Below, piece by piece: positions 8,314-15,862 of a DNA stretch of 64,000 nt (positions are counted from its first letter, which is position 1; each line of letters starts with the position of its first letter). Location: positions 434,001 through 498,000 of the forward strand of contig NZ_CP118267.1 in assembly GCF_030062155.1 (NCBI RefSeq), given 5' to 3'. The notes beneath the pieces are model-generated. The model made no database searches. It was not told the DNA's origin and worked only from the letters and a program-made list of their open reading frames with translations. The translations under genes and the position numbers were made by a program. This stretch comes from Pantoea sp. Lij88 (GTDB lineage Bacteria > Pseudomonadota > Gammaproteobacteria > Enterobacterales > Enterobacteriaceae).

Positions 8314-8398
8314 AAGCGACAGCATTCAGGATAGTGTAGATTCCAGCCCCCTCCTGTTGAGGGTGACGCTTCCCGTATTCTTAACTCAGGATCAGAAA

Positions 8399-8482
8399 AT
8401 GTTTATGTCAGTTCTGTCTTTCACCACCGTCACCACCACCGCGCTCAGCGGCGGCGTGGGCGACTTTGTGACTGGCACCTGA
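8399..8482 (+). CDS. Candidate 27-aa Thr-rich leader peptide
   Basis: ATG at 8399 (AGGA at 8388-8391, 7-nt spacing) to TGA at 8480. The peptide starts MFMSVLSFTTVTTTALSGG and carries a run of threonine codons (ACC ACC GTC ACC ACC ACC), seven Thr in total. A GC-rich hairpin follows after a few bases, and the isochorismatase gene starts 75 bp downstream. The arrangement resembles amino-acid attenuator leaders (compare the ThrL peptide), but no thr gene follows. The ORF is too short for any homology argument, so its status is tentative. Confidence 0.4.
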   Translation: MFMSVLSFTTVTTTALSGGVGDFVTGT

Positions 8483-8498
8483 CACAACAGATTCCCAC

Positions 8499-8518
8499 TC
8501 CCCGCCGAACCGGACGGG
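8499..8518 (+). other. GC-rich hairpin between leader ORF and isochorismatase gene
   Basis: CCCCG / CGGGG arms enclose an inner CCG-AAC-CGG stem. A flanking AACAG / CTGTT pair can extend the structure. It lies where an attenuator terminator would be, but the sequence after it (CTGTTCTCCGTTCTT) is only moderately T-rich. Confidence 0.4.
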
Positions 8519-8557
8519 GACCTGTTCTCCGTTCTTAAAACTGAATGGAGCCAGGTC

Positions 8558-9103
8558 ATGATGACATCTGAAAGTGCACTTTTAATCATCGATATGCAGC
8601 AGGGCCTTTTTCATGGTCCAGCGGCGCCTTTCGCCGCAGACAGCATTCTGTCGACTATCACTCTGCTTATCACCAAAGCACGGCAGTCTGATGTGCCCAT
8701 CTTTTTTGCCCGCCATATCGGGCCTGATCATTCCCCCTTCAACGAACAAAGCCCGCTGACTCGCCTCATCCCGGAATTGCAGGTTAACCCGCAGGCAGAT
8801 ATCGTCTTCACAAAACGATATCCCAGCTGTTTCAGAGAGACCGGCCTGCACCATCAGCTCAGGCAAAGAGGCGTTAAACAACTGGTGATAGCCGGGATGA
8901 AAACGGAGTTCTGTGTTGATACGACCTGTCGCGCCGCACCGGAACTGGGTTTTAACGTCGTGCTGATTTCCGATGCGCATACCACCGTCGATAATCCGCA
9001 TCTCTCTGCGGAGAAGATTATTGGTCATCATAATCAGACACTGGCGGGACCCTTTGTGACGCTGGCAACCGCCGCTGACTGGTCGTCCGGGTCGGCCCTT
9101 TAA
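8558..9103 (+). CDS. Isochorismatase-like cysteine hydrolase
   Basis: A 181-aa member of the isochorismatase/nicotinamidase superfamily. The expected triad is visible: the Asp in LLIIDMQQGLF, the Lys in VFTKRYPSCF, and the nucleophilic Cys in IAGMKTEFCVDTTCRAA, with the preceding Gly-Met cis-peptide region. Members hydrolyse amide or vinyl-ether bonds of small metabolites in the cytoplasm, and this sequence does not settle which one. The ATG at 8558 follows GGAGCCAGGTC. It is preceded by the candidate leader peptide and followed by a hairpin at 9133, so it seems to be a single-gene transcript. Confidence 0.88.
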   Translation: MMTSESALLIIDMQQGLFHGPAAPFAADSILSTITLLITKARQSDVPIFFARHIGPDHSPFNEQSPLTRLIPELQVNPQADIVFTKRYPSCFRETGLHHQLRQRGVKQLVIAGMKTEFCVDTTCRAAPELGFNVVLISDAHTTVDNPHLSAEKIIGHHNQTLAGPFVTLATAADWSSGSAL

Positions 9104-9132
9104 TGCCGATATTCATGTGCTGCACTTCGCCC

Positions 9133-9150
9133 GCGGCTTGACGAAGCCGC
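9133..9150 (+). terminator. Terminator-like hairpin after isochorismatase gene
   Basis: Perfect 7-bp stem GCGGCTT / AAGCCGC with a GACG tetraloop, 30 bp past the stop codon. Only a weak T-rich tail follows. Confidence 0.5.
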
Positions 9151-9172
9151 CCGCTTAACTTACAACTAAACG

Positions 9173-9273
9173 CGTCAGGGGAGTCTCGCCAGAGAGACTG
9201 AGAGGCTAATAGCGCATCGCGCGGCTTAGCGACCCTTAGAACCTGACCCAGTTGATACTGGCGTAGGAAGACG
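9173..9273 (+). ncRNA. TPP riboswitch (THI element)
   Basis: The conserved TPP aptamer blocks are present in order: CTGAGA at 9198-9203, ACCTGA at 9241-9246 followed by CCAGTTGATACTGGCGTAGGAAG ending at 9270 (helices P4/P5 and the 3' consensus), and a closing P1 pairing CGTC 9173-9176 with GACG 9270-9273. It lies directly upstream of thiOSGF, so thiamine pyrophosphate should switch the operon off. A terminator-like hairpin at 9296-9333 can serve as expression platform. Confidence 0.93.
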
Positions 9274-9295
9274 GGTATCGCATCAGATACTTGCC

Positions 9296-9333
9296 GCAGG
9301 AGCGCGTTCGCGATGCTTCTGCCTTTTCCCTCT
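9296..9333 (+). terminator. Candidate riboswitch expression platform terminator
   Basis: GCAGGAGC (9296-9303) pairs with GCTTCTGC (9315-9322) with one G-U pair, with a small inner CGC/GCG stem, then CTTTTCCCTCT. This is consistent with TPP-controlled premature termination upstream of thiO. Confidence 0.55.
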
Positions 9334-9370
9334 GTATCACGGGTCATCGTTAACTGATAACGAGGCCAAA

Positions 9371-9421
9371 GTGAAATATCTTATCCTGAATCTCTCTGTT
9401 CCTGTCCGGTGGCTACCATGA
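9371..9421 (+). CDS. Candidate 16-aa upstream ORF coupled to thiO
   Basis: GTG at 9371, preceded by CGAGGCCAAA, opens a 16-codon frame (start-KYLILNLSVPVRWLP) that ends at a TGA overlapping the thiO ATG (ATGA at 9418-9421). The thiO ATG itself has only a weak ribosome site, so translation could be coupled through this short ORF. It could equally be chance, as there is no family support. Confidence 0.35.
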   Translation: MKYLILNLSVPVRWLP

Positions 9422-10362
9422 GCCGCTGGTCGGTGCTCGGCAGCGGCGTGGCCGGGCTGTGCGTCGCCACACTGCTTGTGGAGCGCGGAGAAACTGTCGA
9501 AATCATTACGCAGCCAGACTGTCGCGCGGCCTCCCACTGGGCGGGCGGCATGCTTGCGCCCTGGTGCGAAGCGGAAAGCGCGCCTCAGCAGGTGATCGAA
9601 TGGGGTCAGCACGCTGCGGGCTGGTGGGCGCAACGCGTTGATGGCGTGGTGCAGCAGGGCACGCTGGTGGTAGCGCCGCCGCGTGACAGCCGCGAGCTGA
9701 CGCGCTTCGCCAGCATGACCCTGAAGCATCAGTGGGTCGCACCGGGTGACATCGAACCGGCGCTGGAAAATCGCTTTGCCCGCGGCCTGTTTTTTGCGGC
9801 TGAGGCGCATCTCGATCCCCGCCGCGCCCTGCAGCAACTGCGCGACAAACTGCAGCAGGCTGGCGTCCCTTTTCACAGCGGTAACCCCACCGGCAAAATC
9901 ATCGACTGTCGTGGCATCCATGCCATTGACCAGCAGCCCGCCTTGCGTGCTGTGCGGGGTGAGATGCTGATCCTGCAGACGTCCGACGTTCAGCTCTCCC
10001 GTCCTGTCCGGCTGCTGCACCCCCGCTTTCCCTGCTATCTGGTGCCGCGCGCAGGCGGGCACTTCATGCTGGGTGCCACGATGGTCGAAAGCCATGACAG
10101 CAGCCCGATCAGTGCCAGGGCGATGATGGAGCTGCTCAGTGCCGCTTATAGCCTGCATCCGGCGCTGGCCGAAGCGCGGATCGTGGAGAGCGGCACCGGC
10201 CTGCGTCCCGCTTACCGACAGAACCTGCCTGAAGTCCGCTATGAAAATGGCCGTTTCTCGTTAAACGGGCTTTACCGTCACGGCTTTTTACTGGCACCGA
10301 TTATGGCTGAAAAACTCATGCTGCAACTTACTCAGGAGATGACTCATGCGAGTTCAACTTAA
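9418..10362 (+). CDS. thiO: Glycine oxidase ThiO
   Basis: A 314-aa FAD-dependent DAO-family oxidase. The N-terminal dinucleotide-binding motif is GSGVAGLCVATLLVERG, followed by ASHWAGGMLAPWCEAE, and the C-terminal end carries GTGLRPAYRQNLPEV and NGLYRHGFLLAPIMAE, typical of the family. It oxidises glycine to dehydroglycine (iminoacetate), a substrate for thiazole synthase ThiG. First gene of thiOSGF, downstream of the TPP riboswitch. The start used is the ATG at 9418 (MSRWSVLGSG), and a GTG nine bases earlier is also in frame. It overlaps thiS by 17 bp. Confidence 0.93.
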   Translation: MSRWSVLGSGVAGLCVATLLVERGETVEIITQPDCRAASHWAGGMLAPWCEAESAPQQVIEWGQHAAGWWAQRVDGVVQQGTLVVAPPRDSRELTRFASMTLKHQWVAPGDIEPALENRFARGLFFAAEAHLDPRRALQQLRDKLQQAGVPFHSGNPTGKIIDCRGIHAIDQQPALRAVRGEMLILQTSDVQLSRPVRLLHPRFPCYLVPRAGGHFMLGATMVESHDSSPISARAMMELLSAAYSLHPALAEARIVESGTGLRPAYRQNLPEVRYENGRFSLNGLYRHGFLLAPIMAEKLMLQLTQEMTHASST

Positions 10363-10543
10363 TGGACGCCCGATTGAAACCGATGCAGAGACGCTGGCAG
10401 AGCTAATGGCGGAGCAGCAGATCGACCCGCGCACCGTCGCCACCGCGCTGAACGGTGAGTTTGTGCCGCGCAGCCTTTATGCCAGCCAGCAGCTTGAGGC
10501 GGGCAGTCAGCTGGAAATTCTGTCACCGATGCAGGGGGGTTAA
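10346..10543 (+). CDS. thiS: Sulfur carrier protein ThiS
   Basis: A 65-aa ubiquitin-fold protein starting [11 protein letters not shown] and ending in the required Gly-Gly (SPMQGG), which is adenylated by ThiF and converted to the thiocarboxylate that donates sulfur to the thiazole ring. The ATG lies within the end of thiO (17-bp overlap, ribosome site CAGGAGATGACTC) and the stop is 2 bp before thiG, so the operon is tightly coupled. Confidence 0.93.
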   Translation: MRVQLNGRPIETDAETLAELMAEQQIDPRTVATALNGEFVPRSLYASQQLEAGSQLEILSPMQGG

Positions 10544-10545
10544 TC

Positions 10546-11301
10546 ATGTTCTATCACTTTACGCCGCAATCCCGCTTTCTGCTCGGTACCGCCGGCTATC
10601 CCTCACCGGACATCCTGCATCAGGCGATCGACGCATCAGGCGCGGAGATCATTACCGTCAGCCTGCGCCGGGAAGGCAGTGAGGGCGGTGCTTTTCGCAC
10701 GCTGCTGCAACAGCTTAACAAACGCATTCTGCCGAATACCGCAGGCTGCCACACGGTAAAGGAGGCGGTGACGACGGCGCAGATGGCGCGCGAACTGTTC
10801 GACACGCCGTGGATTAAGCTTGAGGTGATTGGTCATGCCGACACGCTGCAGCCGGATCCATTTGCGCTGGTTGAAGCCGCGAGGATCCTCTGCGCTGACG
10901 GCTTCCAGGTGTTTCCTTACACCACCGAAGATCTGATTGTCGGCGAGAAACTGCTGGAAGCGGGTTGCGAAGTCCTGATGCCCTGGGGTGCGCCGATTGG
11001 TTCCGGTCAGGGGCTGCGCAATATCGAAGGGCTGCGCACGATGCGTGCGTGGTTTAAAGATGTGCCGCTGATTGTCGATGCCGGTATCGGCTCGCCAGCC
11101 CAGGCGGCGCAGGCGATGGAGATGGGTTTCGACGGCGTGCTGCTAAACACGGCGGTGGCAAAAGCGCGCGATCCGGTGCGGATGGCCGGGGCGTTTGCTG
11201 CGGCAATCCATGGCGGGCACGAGGCGTTTCAGGCGGGATTGATGGAGCAGCGCGACATGGCGTCTGCCTCAACGCCCATTTTTGGTCTGGCACAGTTCTG
11301 A
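10546..11301 (+). CDS. thiG: Thiazole synthase ThiG
   Basis: A 251-aa TIM-barrel enzyme that builds the thiazole phosphate from deoxyxylulose 5-phosphate, dehydroglycine and ThiS-thiocarboxylate. The Schiff-base lysine is K91 in [13 protein letters not shown]. Other family blocks are visible: [39 protein letters not shown] and [31 protein letters not shown]. Because ThiO is the glycine-using enzyme here, no ThiH is needed, the usual arrangement in aerobic ThiO-type operons. Confidence 0.95.
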   Translation: MFYHFTPQSRFLLGTAGYPSPDILHQAIDASGAEIITVSLRREGSEGGAFRTLLQQLNKRILPNTAGCHTVKEAVTTAQMARELFDTPWIKLEVIGHADTLQPDPFALVEAARILCADGFQVFPYTTEDLIVGEKLLEAGCEVLMPWGAPIGSGQGLRNIEGLRTMRAWFKDVPLIVDAGIGSPAQAAQAMEMGFDGVLLNTAVAKARDPVRMAGAFAAAIHGGHEAFQAGLMEQRDMASASTPIFGLAQF

Positions 11302-11310
11302 GGAGTGGCG

Positions 11311-12279
11311 ATGGAGCGTTATCAGCGACAGACCATGTTGCCGGAGATTGGCGACGCGGGGCAGCAGCGGCTGATCGGGGCGCGGGTGCTGGTGGTGGGC
11401 GCGGGCGGCCTTAGCGCAACGCTGCTGCCGTTACTGGCAGGGGCGGGTGTCGGGTTCATCCGTCTTTACGATGGCGATCGGGTCGAGCTGCATAACCTTC
11501 ACCGGCAGACGCTGTTTGGCGTCGATGATGTGGGTCAGCCCAAGGCAATCTGCGCGCAGCGCGCGCTGGCTCAGCGAAATCCTGACTGCCACGTCGAGGC
11601 GCATGCACACTCGCTGAGCGCCAGTCAGCTGCCGCAGGCGCTGGAGGGAATCGATCTGGTGGTGGATGCGGCGGATAATTTCGCCATTACTTATCAGCTC
11701 TCGGACGCCTGCTATCCGCGCGGCCTGCCGCTGATCTGCGCGTCGGTGCTGGGGCGCAAAGGCTATGTCGGTGGATTCTGCGGCGGTGCGCCCGGCTATC
11801 GCGCGCTGTTCCCGCAGCTGCCCGCGTCGTCGGGTAACTGCAACACGGCTGGCGTGATGGGACCTGCGGTGGCCACGCTGGGCGCCATGCAGGCGCAGAT
11901 GGCGCTGAGCGTATTACTGAAGCTGACGCCATCGCCGCTCGGCTGCATGATTCACTGCGACTTTGTGGACTGGCATGTGCGGCAGTTTCGCTTCGACGAC
12001 GCGCCCGAACCGGACGCGCCAGGCACGCCGTTTATCGATCTGCCAATGCTGACGGGGGACGATTGCATAGTCGAATTGCGCAGCGTGGAGGAGGCAGCGG
12101 TCAGTGTGGCCAGTCAGGTATTACGGATTCTGCCGCAACAGATAGCGGCCTGGCAGCCGCCATGCGATCGGCGCGTGGTGCTGGTGTGCGCCAGCGGTAT
12201 GCGCGCGGCCCAGGCGGCTGAGAACCTTACCGCGCGGGGAATCACGCGGCTGGCGCTGATGGCGGCAAACACGCTGTAA
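11311..12279 (+). CDS. thiF: ThiS adenylyltransferase ThiF with C-terminal rhodanese-like segment
   Basis: A 322-aa E1-like enzyme starting MERYQRQTMLPEIG from the ATG at 11311 (ribosome site TGAGGAGTGGCG). The nucleotide loop VVGAGGLS, the Arg/Asp region HNLHRQTLFG and VVDAADNF, and the catalytic-cysteine block GNCNTAGVMGP are present. The usual zinc CxxC pairs are not: the first (CYRCL) is GYRAL here and the second is missing. Instead, after about residue 245, a rhodanese-like tail follows with the loop CASGMRAAQAA. ThiF normally adenylates ThiS, and the tail could carry persulfide sulfur. Last gene of thiOSGF. Confidence 0.88.
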   Translation: MERYQRQTMLPEIGDAGQQRLIGARVLVVGAGGLSATLLPLLAGAGVGFIRLYDGDRVELHNLHRQTLFGVDDVGQPKAICAQRALAQRNPDCHVEAHAHSLSASQLPQALEGIDLVVDAADNFAITYQLSDACYPRGLPLICASVLGRKGYVGGFCGGAPGYRALFPQLPASSGNCNTAGVMGPAVATLGAMQAQMALSVLLKLTPSPLGCMIHCDFVDWHVRQFRFDDAPEPDAPGTPFIDLPMLTGDDCIVELRSVEEAAVSVASQVLRILPQQIAAWQPPCDRRVVLVCASGMRAAQAAENLTARGITRLALMAANTL

Positions 12280-12288
12280 GATGCCGGT

Positions 12289-12702
12289 TTAAATCACTTC
12301 GACCAGCTGGAACGTCTCGAAAATCAGCTCCATTTCGCTGTGAAAATAGCCTTCACGTTCGAAGTAGCGCTGATGTTCCTGCCGCCAGTGGTCGAGGCTG
12401 AGATCGCCTTCTCCCTCCAGCATCGCCATCTCGGGCGTCACGCGGTCAAAGCGCGTCAGGAATAACCCGGTGGTCCGGATTACGCAAACGGGCTTTTTTT
12501 CACCATTCAGAACAATGCTGTAACCGCCCGGCTGCGGCAGTACTTCCTGCTCCTGCCAGCTGCGTAACGAACCGCAGGTAGCCACCTTCTTTCCGGCAAT
12601 AACCAGCGTTGCAAGCTCGCTGGCTAATGCCGGGGAGTCACCAAATGCATCTGCGAATGCACCCGGATATTTGTCCTGTATCTGTTCAAGCGTCATCGTC
12701 AT
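12289..12702 (-). CDS. ASCH domain protein
   Basis: A 137-aa protein of the ASCH superfamily, which has a PUA-like fold linked to RNA binding or to amidohydrolase activity on modified nucleosides. It matches the pattern of short enterobacterial ASCH proteins: FGDSPALASELATLVIAGKKVATCGSL, GGYSIVLNGEKKPVCVIRTTG and EGEGDLSLDHWRQEHQRYF. The ATG at 12702 has TTGAGGATTTGCGG upstream and is preferred to the TTG at 12720. It converges on thiF, with 9 bp between stops, so thiOSGF has no obvious separate terminator. Confidence 0.8.
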   Translation of the reverse strand: MTMTLEQIQDKYPGAFADAFGDSPALASELATLVIAGKKVATCGSLRSWQEQEVLPQPGGYSIVLNGEKKPVCVIRTTGLFLTRFDRVTPEMAMLEGEGDLSLDHWRQEHQRYFEREGYFHSEMELIFETFQLVEVI

Positions 12703-12924
12703 CCGCAAATCCTCAATCAAATAAACGCCTGGCCGGCATAACTGCAGGCCAGCGGCGCCATTAAGATGATGTAGCAGCGGTGTAAATGCTGCTGATAGCG
12801 GTACAGCTTACCCGGCCTGCTCCCCGGAAAACAGGCTTAATTATCAGGATATTGAGTTCGCCTGTGTGACGGATCGCAAAGGTGAGGCAGAGTCTGGCGC
12901 GGCCCATTGCAGCCGCGCACAACA

Positions 12925-13467
12925 CTAACCCGTCAGAACGCTGGACCAGCGCTCAATATCATCACCGCTGCTGAGCTCCGGCTGCACCAGACCGTTAACC
13001 ATAAAGGTCGGTGAAACATGGATACCGTTCTGGCGGGCATATTTACAGTGCCATTTAATGGCGGTCTGCAGATCAGGCTGATCGAACGCGGCGCTGGCAT
13101 CCACGCCGCTGTACGCTTTCAGACGGTTCAGAATCTGGTTTGGCGTGGCATCGCGATTCGGGCCGGTACAGTGATCGGTGAACTCAAACTCTTCACGATG
13201 ATCGGCCACCGCCTGCATCACTTTCTTTGCCGCCTCTTTACTTTCACAGGCAGCGGCAAGGATATAGCGCACAATCAGCCCGGAATAGAGGTGCCACGGC
13301 TGGGACTGCAGGCGGATTTTCACTGTGATCTTCTCTTCCCCGGCGTGCGCCAGTAACGCGTCTAATTTATTGAAAGTGCGTACCGAAAAAGGGCAGGTGG
13401 GTTCCAGAAAGACTTCAAAGATCGAAGGGCCGTGGCCCCAGACCAGTGTATCTGCTTGCTGACTCAT
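12925..13467 (-). CDS. DsbA-like thioredoxin-fold protein with a single active-site Cys
   Basis: A 180-aa protein with the DsbA/FrnE-like architecture: thioredoxin fold interrupted by a helical insertion (about residues 65-140) and a cis-Pro loop HVSPTFMVNG. It has no signal peptide, so it is cytoplasmic. The active site reads PTCPFS: C25 is present, but the resolving cysteine of CxxC is replaced by Ser. A glutathione-dependent or monothiol role is possible, though a simple disulfide oxidase role is unlikely. The start at 13467 has AAGGAGTTATTG upstream. Confidence 0.8.
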   Translation of the reverse strand: MSQQADTLVWGHGPSIFEVFLEPTCPFSVRTFNKLDALLAHAGEEKITVKIRLQSQPWHLYSGLIVRYILAAACESKEAAKKVMQAVADHREEFEFTDHCTGPNRDATPNQILNRLKAYSGVDASAAFDQPDLQTAIKWHCKYARQNGIHVSPTFMVNGLVQPELSSGDDIERWSSVLTG

Positions 13468-13784
13468 CAATAACTCCTTAAAGATAAACGGAACGGGAAG
13501 GATGTTTACCCTGGCAAATCCTCATCACTTCAGCCAGTTAAGAATGAACCGTAATTGTTACAAAAATCAGCAATCAGCCGCTGAGCCGCGCGTAACAGGC
13601 GACAGGCAGGGCCATTAGTCGTTAGAATTATCGGCTTTGGCAGTCTCTACAGCTGGCCCTGCATCGCCGCTGAAGAGCAGCTATAGTTATCAGCAGAGTT
13701 TGCTCTCCTGTTTTACGAAGCCATTTCTGCTACTTCCCTGCTGCCTGTCTGCCCGGAGCCGATAAGCGTTAGAAGAGGTTAATT
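13468..13784. other. Intergenic region with long-range inverted repeat
   Basis: No gene was seen in these 317 bases. A perfect 9-bp inverted repeat, GCAGGGCCA (13606-13614) and TGGCCCTGC (13654-13662), with a 39-nt gap, lies between the divergent genes. It could form a structured 5' leader or two half-sites. Confidence 0.35.
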
Positions 13785-14054
13785 TTGCATACCGATCTTA
13801 CCTGGAAAACCCTCCATCGCGTCATCAACCAGACGATCTCTGGCATGCTGGATGAGCAACAGACCATTAATGTGTTGTCACTGCGCGCCCGGCTGCATGA
13901 ACTGGCTGAACAGGAGGAGGACGAGGTTATGGTGCTCTGTTACTGGCAGGCGAGCAAAATTCTGATGCGATTACCCACCACCGTGACAGCCAGTCAGTTA
14001 ATGGTTGCTGCACGCCACGCTTTTCGCACCCCGATGGATCACGATCTGCTTTAA
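13785..14054 (+). CDS. Unrecognised 89-aa protein, TTG start
   Basis: A small acidic, mostly helical protein with a run of acidic residues (AEQEEDEVMVL, about 44-54) and no signal peptide. I do not recognise it with certainty. Size and helical character are like the small connector/biofilm regulators of enterobacteria (YmgB/AriR type), but sequence similarity is not clear by eye. TTG at 13785 is the only sensible start, with AGAAGAGG six bases upstream. Codon usage looks native and the frame is intact. Confidence 0.55.
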   Translation: MHTDLTWKTLHRVINQTISGMLDEQQTINVLSLRARLHELAEQEEDEVMVLCYWQASKILMRLPTTVTASQLMVAARHAFRTPMDHDLL

Positions 14055-14514
14055 GTTACGCTGCCGACCGGTCCACCTGTCATCGCTTACGGACAATCTC
14101 ACCAGCTGGCTGTCTGATCATCACGGATGAACGTTGCGGGCTATTATCAGCCCCGACTTTTGCACCATTTTCCCTTCATCGAAAAAATATATTCTCATTC
14201 CGGAATCTATAAACAGGTAAAGTAAAAATAAATCAATTCCAATGTGAATAAATCACTTCATGCGTGAAGCTAACAGGCTTTTAGTCCTTTTCTTAAATTA
14301 CCAAAACCTGATGCAGAACATGGAAAACGCGCAGTGTCTTATTTGGGTATAAAACGACGGGGCCTGTTTAGCTTTTATATAGTTATGCGGATTTAGTATG
14401 GCGCCAACATAATAAACCCCGGTTTGTTATGCTGGCGCATTTATAAGAATGCATATCTATCCATCAGGTGGCTAATTCCAGCCACTTTGCATGTGTTGAA
14501 AAGAGACAGGTTTA
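14055..14514. other. AT-rich intergenic region before the fimbrial operon
   Basis: 460 bases without a gene. The left part has a short GGGCT/AGCCC hairpin (14138-14153) followed by CGACTTTT, a possible weak terminator. The middle is AT-rich, with several TATAAA/TATATA-like stretches at 14350-14395 that could be promoters of the fimbrial genes. The right part holds the large palindrome at 14401-14438. Confidence 0.5.
14401..14438. repeat. 38-bp near-perfect palindrome upstream of fimbrial operon
   Basis: Left arm 14401-14418 (begins GCGCCAACAT) and right arm 14421-14438 (ends ATGCTGGCGC) are complementary at 16 of 18 positions around a CC centre. One of the two mismatches can form a G-U pair in RNA. 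It ends 76 bp before the major pilin ATG. It could be an operator, a cruciform or an RNA hairpin. No T-run follows. Confidence 0.7.
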
Positions 14515-15105
14515 ATGAATATCAAAAAACGTATTCTGCCAGTGGCGCTGGCTGGCCTTATGATTTCCGGAACAGCATTAGCCGCAGCGACTGACGGCCC
14601 ATCCCCTATTAATCCTAATCCGGGTACGTCAGCAGGAACCCAGGGTGCCGGTGGCGAAGTGAAATTTACCGGTGAAATTACCGATGTTTCCTGCAACGTC
14701 TCTACCGCCAGTAAAAATCAGACGGTGGATTTAGGTAAGTGGGCAAAATCATATTTTGAAAGCCGCACTGAAACCACGGAAACGCCATTCACTATTTCTG
14801 TCAAAGACTGCCCGACATCGGTTAAGGCCGTGGCTGTCCTGTTCGATGGCGATAAAGATAGCAGTGACAATACGCTGCTGAAAGTCGCCAGCGGCGGTGC
14901 AACCGGCGTGGGCATTAAGCTCTATGAATCTGACCGTCATACGCCGGTTTCGATTGGTGCCATCTCTAAAGCGGTCAACGTTGTTGCGGCCACTGAAGGC
15001 GGTTCAGCCGACCTGAATTTCTTCGCCAGCTATAAAAGTGACGGTGCTGAAATTAGTGTTGGCAAGGCCAACTCAGTGTCTAACTTTGTGATGGTTTATA
15101 ACTGA
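14515..15105 (+). CDS. Major type 1-like fimbrial subunit (FimA family)
   Basis: A 196-aa secreted pilin. The Sec signal peptide MNIKKRILPVALAGLMISGTALA is cut after ALA. The mature protein has the pilin features: GEVKFTGEITDVSCNVST (beta strand with first Cys), a second Cys in VKDCPTSVK, and the C-terminal donor-strand end NFVMVYN. A Pro/Gly/Ser-rich stretch (about 28-46) precedes the fold. It is polymerised through the chaperone/usher encoded downstream. First gene of a four-gene operon. Confidence 0.9.
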   Translation: MNIKKRILPVALAGLMISGTALAAATDGPSPINPNPGTSAGTQGAGGEVKFTGEITDVSCNVSTASKNQTVDLGKWAKSYFESRTETTETPFTISVKDCPTSVKAVAVLFDGDKDSSDNTLLKVASGGATGVGIKLYESDRHTPVSIGAISKAVNVVAATEGGSADLNFFASYKSDGAEISVGKANSVSNFVMVYN

Positions 15106-15153
15106 TTCAAAGCAAGGGCAACTCTGCTTCCCTTTCAAATATCAACGGCGTAA

Positions 15154-15828
15154 ATGACAATGTTTAAGTTAATAAAACTTATTTCGCTTTTCTCTGCGTG
15201 TATGCTGAGCATGGCTGCTCATGCGGGTGTTGTGATGGGAGGGACGCGTATTATTTTTGTAGAAGGAAAAAAGGAGGCGACCCTTTCAGTCACCAATCAG
15301 GATAAAAATATTCCCTATCTGATTGAATCCTGGCTAGAGAATTTTAATGCAGATAACCACAGTCGCGTGCCTTTTATTGTCACGCCACCGCTGTTCCGTC
15401 TTGATGCAGGAAAAGAGAATCTGTTAAGGATTAATTATCTGGGGATACCGCTGCCGAAAGATCGGGAATCGGTATTCTGGCTGAATGTGAAATCTATTTC
15501 ACCCACCCCGCGCGATAAAAGTAATCAGCTGCAGGTCAATATTAAATCAAAATTCAAACTCTTTTACCGGCCTGAAGGACTGGCGGGGGATCCTGCTGAG
15601 GCCTGGCAACAACTCTCGTTCCGCCATGAAGACAATAAGCTGATCGCGCATAACCCAACGCCTTACTTTGTCTCATTTTATTCGCTCAGCGTGAGTCATC
15701 ACGACATCAAAGATCCTGGCATGATTGGCCCAGGCGAAGATCGCCAGTGGAACGTCGCGGAGTCTGGCGCAGTGACCTGGTCGGCCATTAATGATTATGG
15801 CGGCATCACTGAACAACGTACGCGCTAG
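15154..15828 (+). CDS. Periplasmic fimbrial chaperone (PapD family)
   Basis: A 224-aa protein with a signal peptide ending in AAHA and the PapD-like signature: GVVMGGTRIIFVEGKKEATLSVTNQDKNIPYLIESWLEN (strands A-C, including the Arg that binds the pilin C-terminus), FIVTPPLFRLDAGKENLLRI (donor G1 strand region preceded by the conserved Pro pair), FWLNVKSISP and the Lys-rich segment NIKSKFKLFYRPEGL. It folds pilins in the periplasm. Second gene of the operon. The start could also be the Met two codons later. Confidence 0.9.
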   Translation: MTMFKLIKLISLFSACMLSMAAHAGVVMGGTRIIFVEGKKEATLSVTNQDKNIPYLIESWLENFNADNHSRVPFIVTPPLFRLDAGKENLLRINYLGIPLPKDRESVFWLNVKSISPTPRDKSNQLQVNIKSKFKLFYRPEGLAGDPAEAWQQLSFRHEDNKLIAHNPTPYFVSFYSLSVSHHDIKDPGMIGPGEDRQWNVAESGAVTWSAINDYGGITEQRTR

Positions 15829-15862
15829 TCATTAATTTTGATTTGAATCCGGGATATCAAAA

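Noticed and set aside
9337..10158. A 273-codon minus-strand frame opposite thiO
   Set aside because: It overlaps a conserved gene and the riboswitch-controlled leader; its product is basic and has no fold signature.
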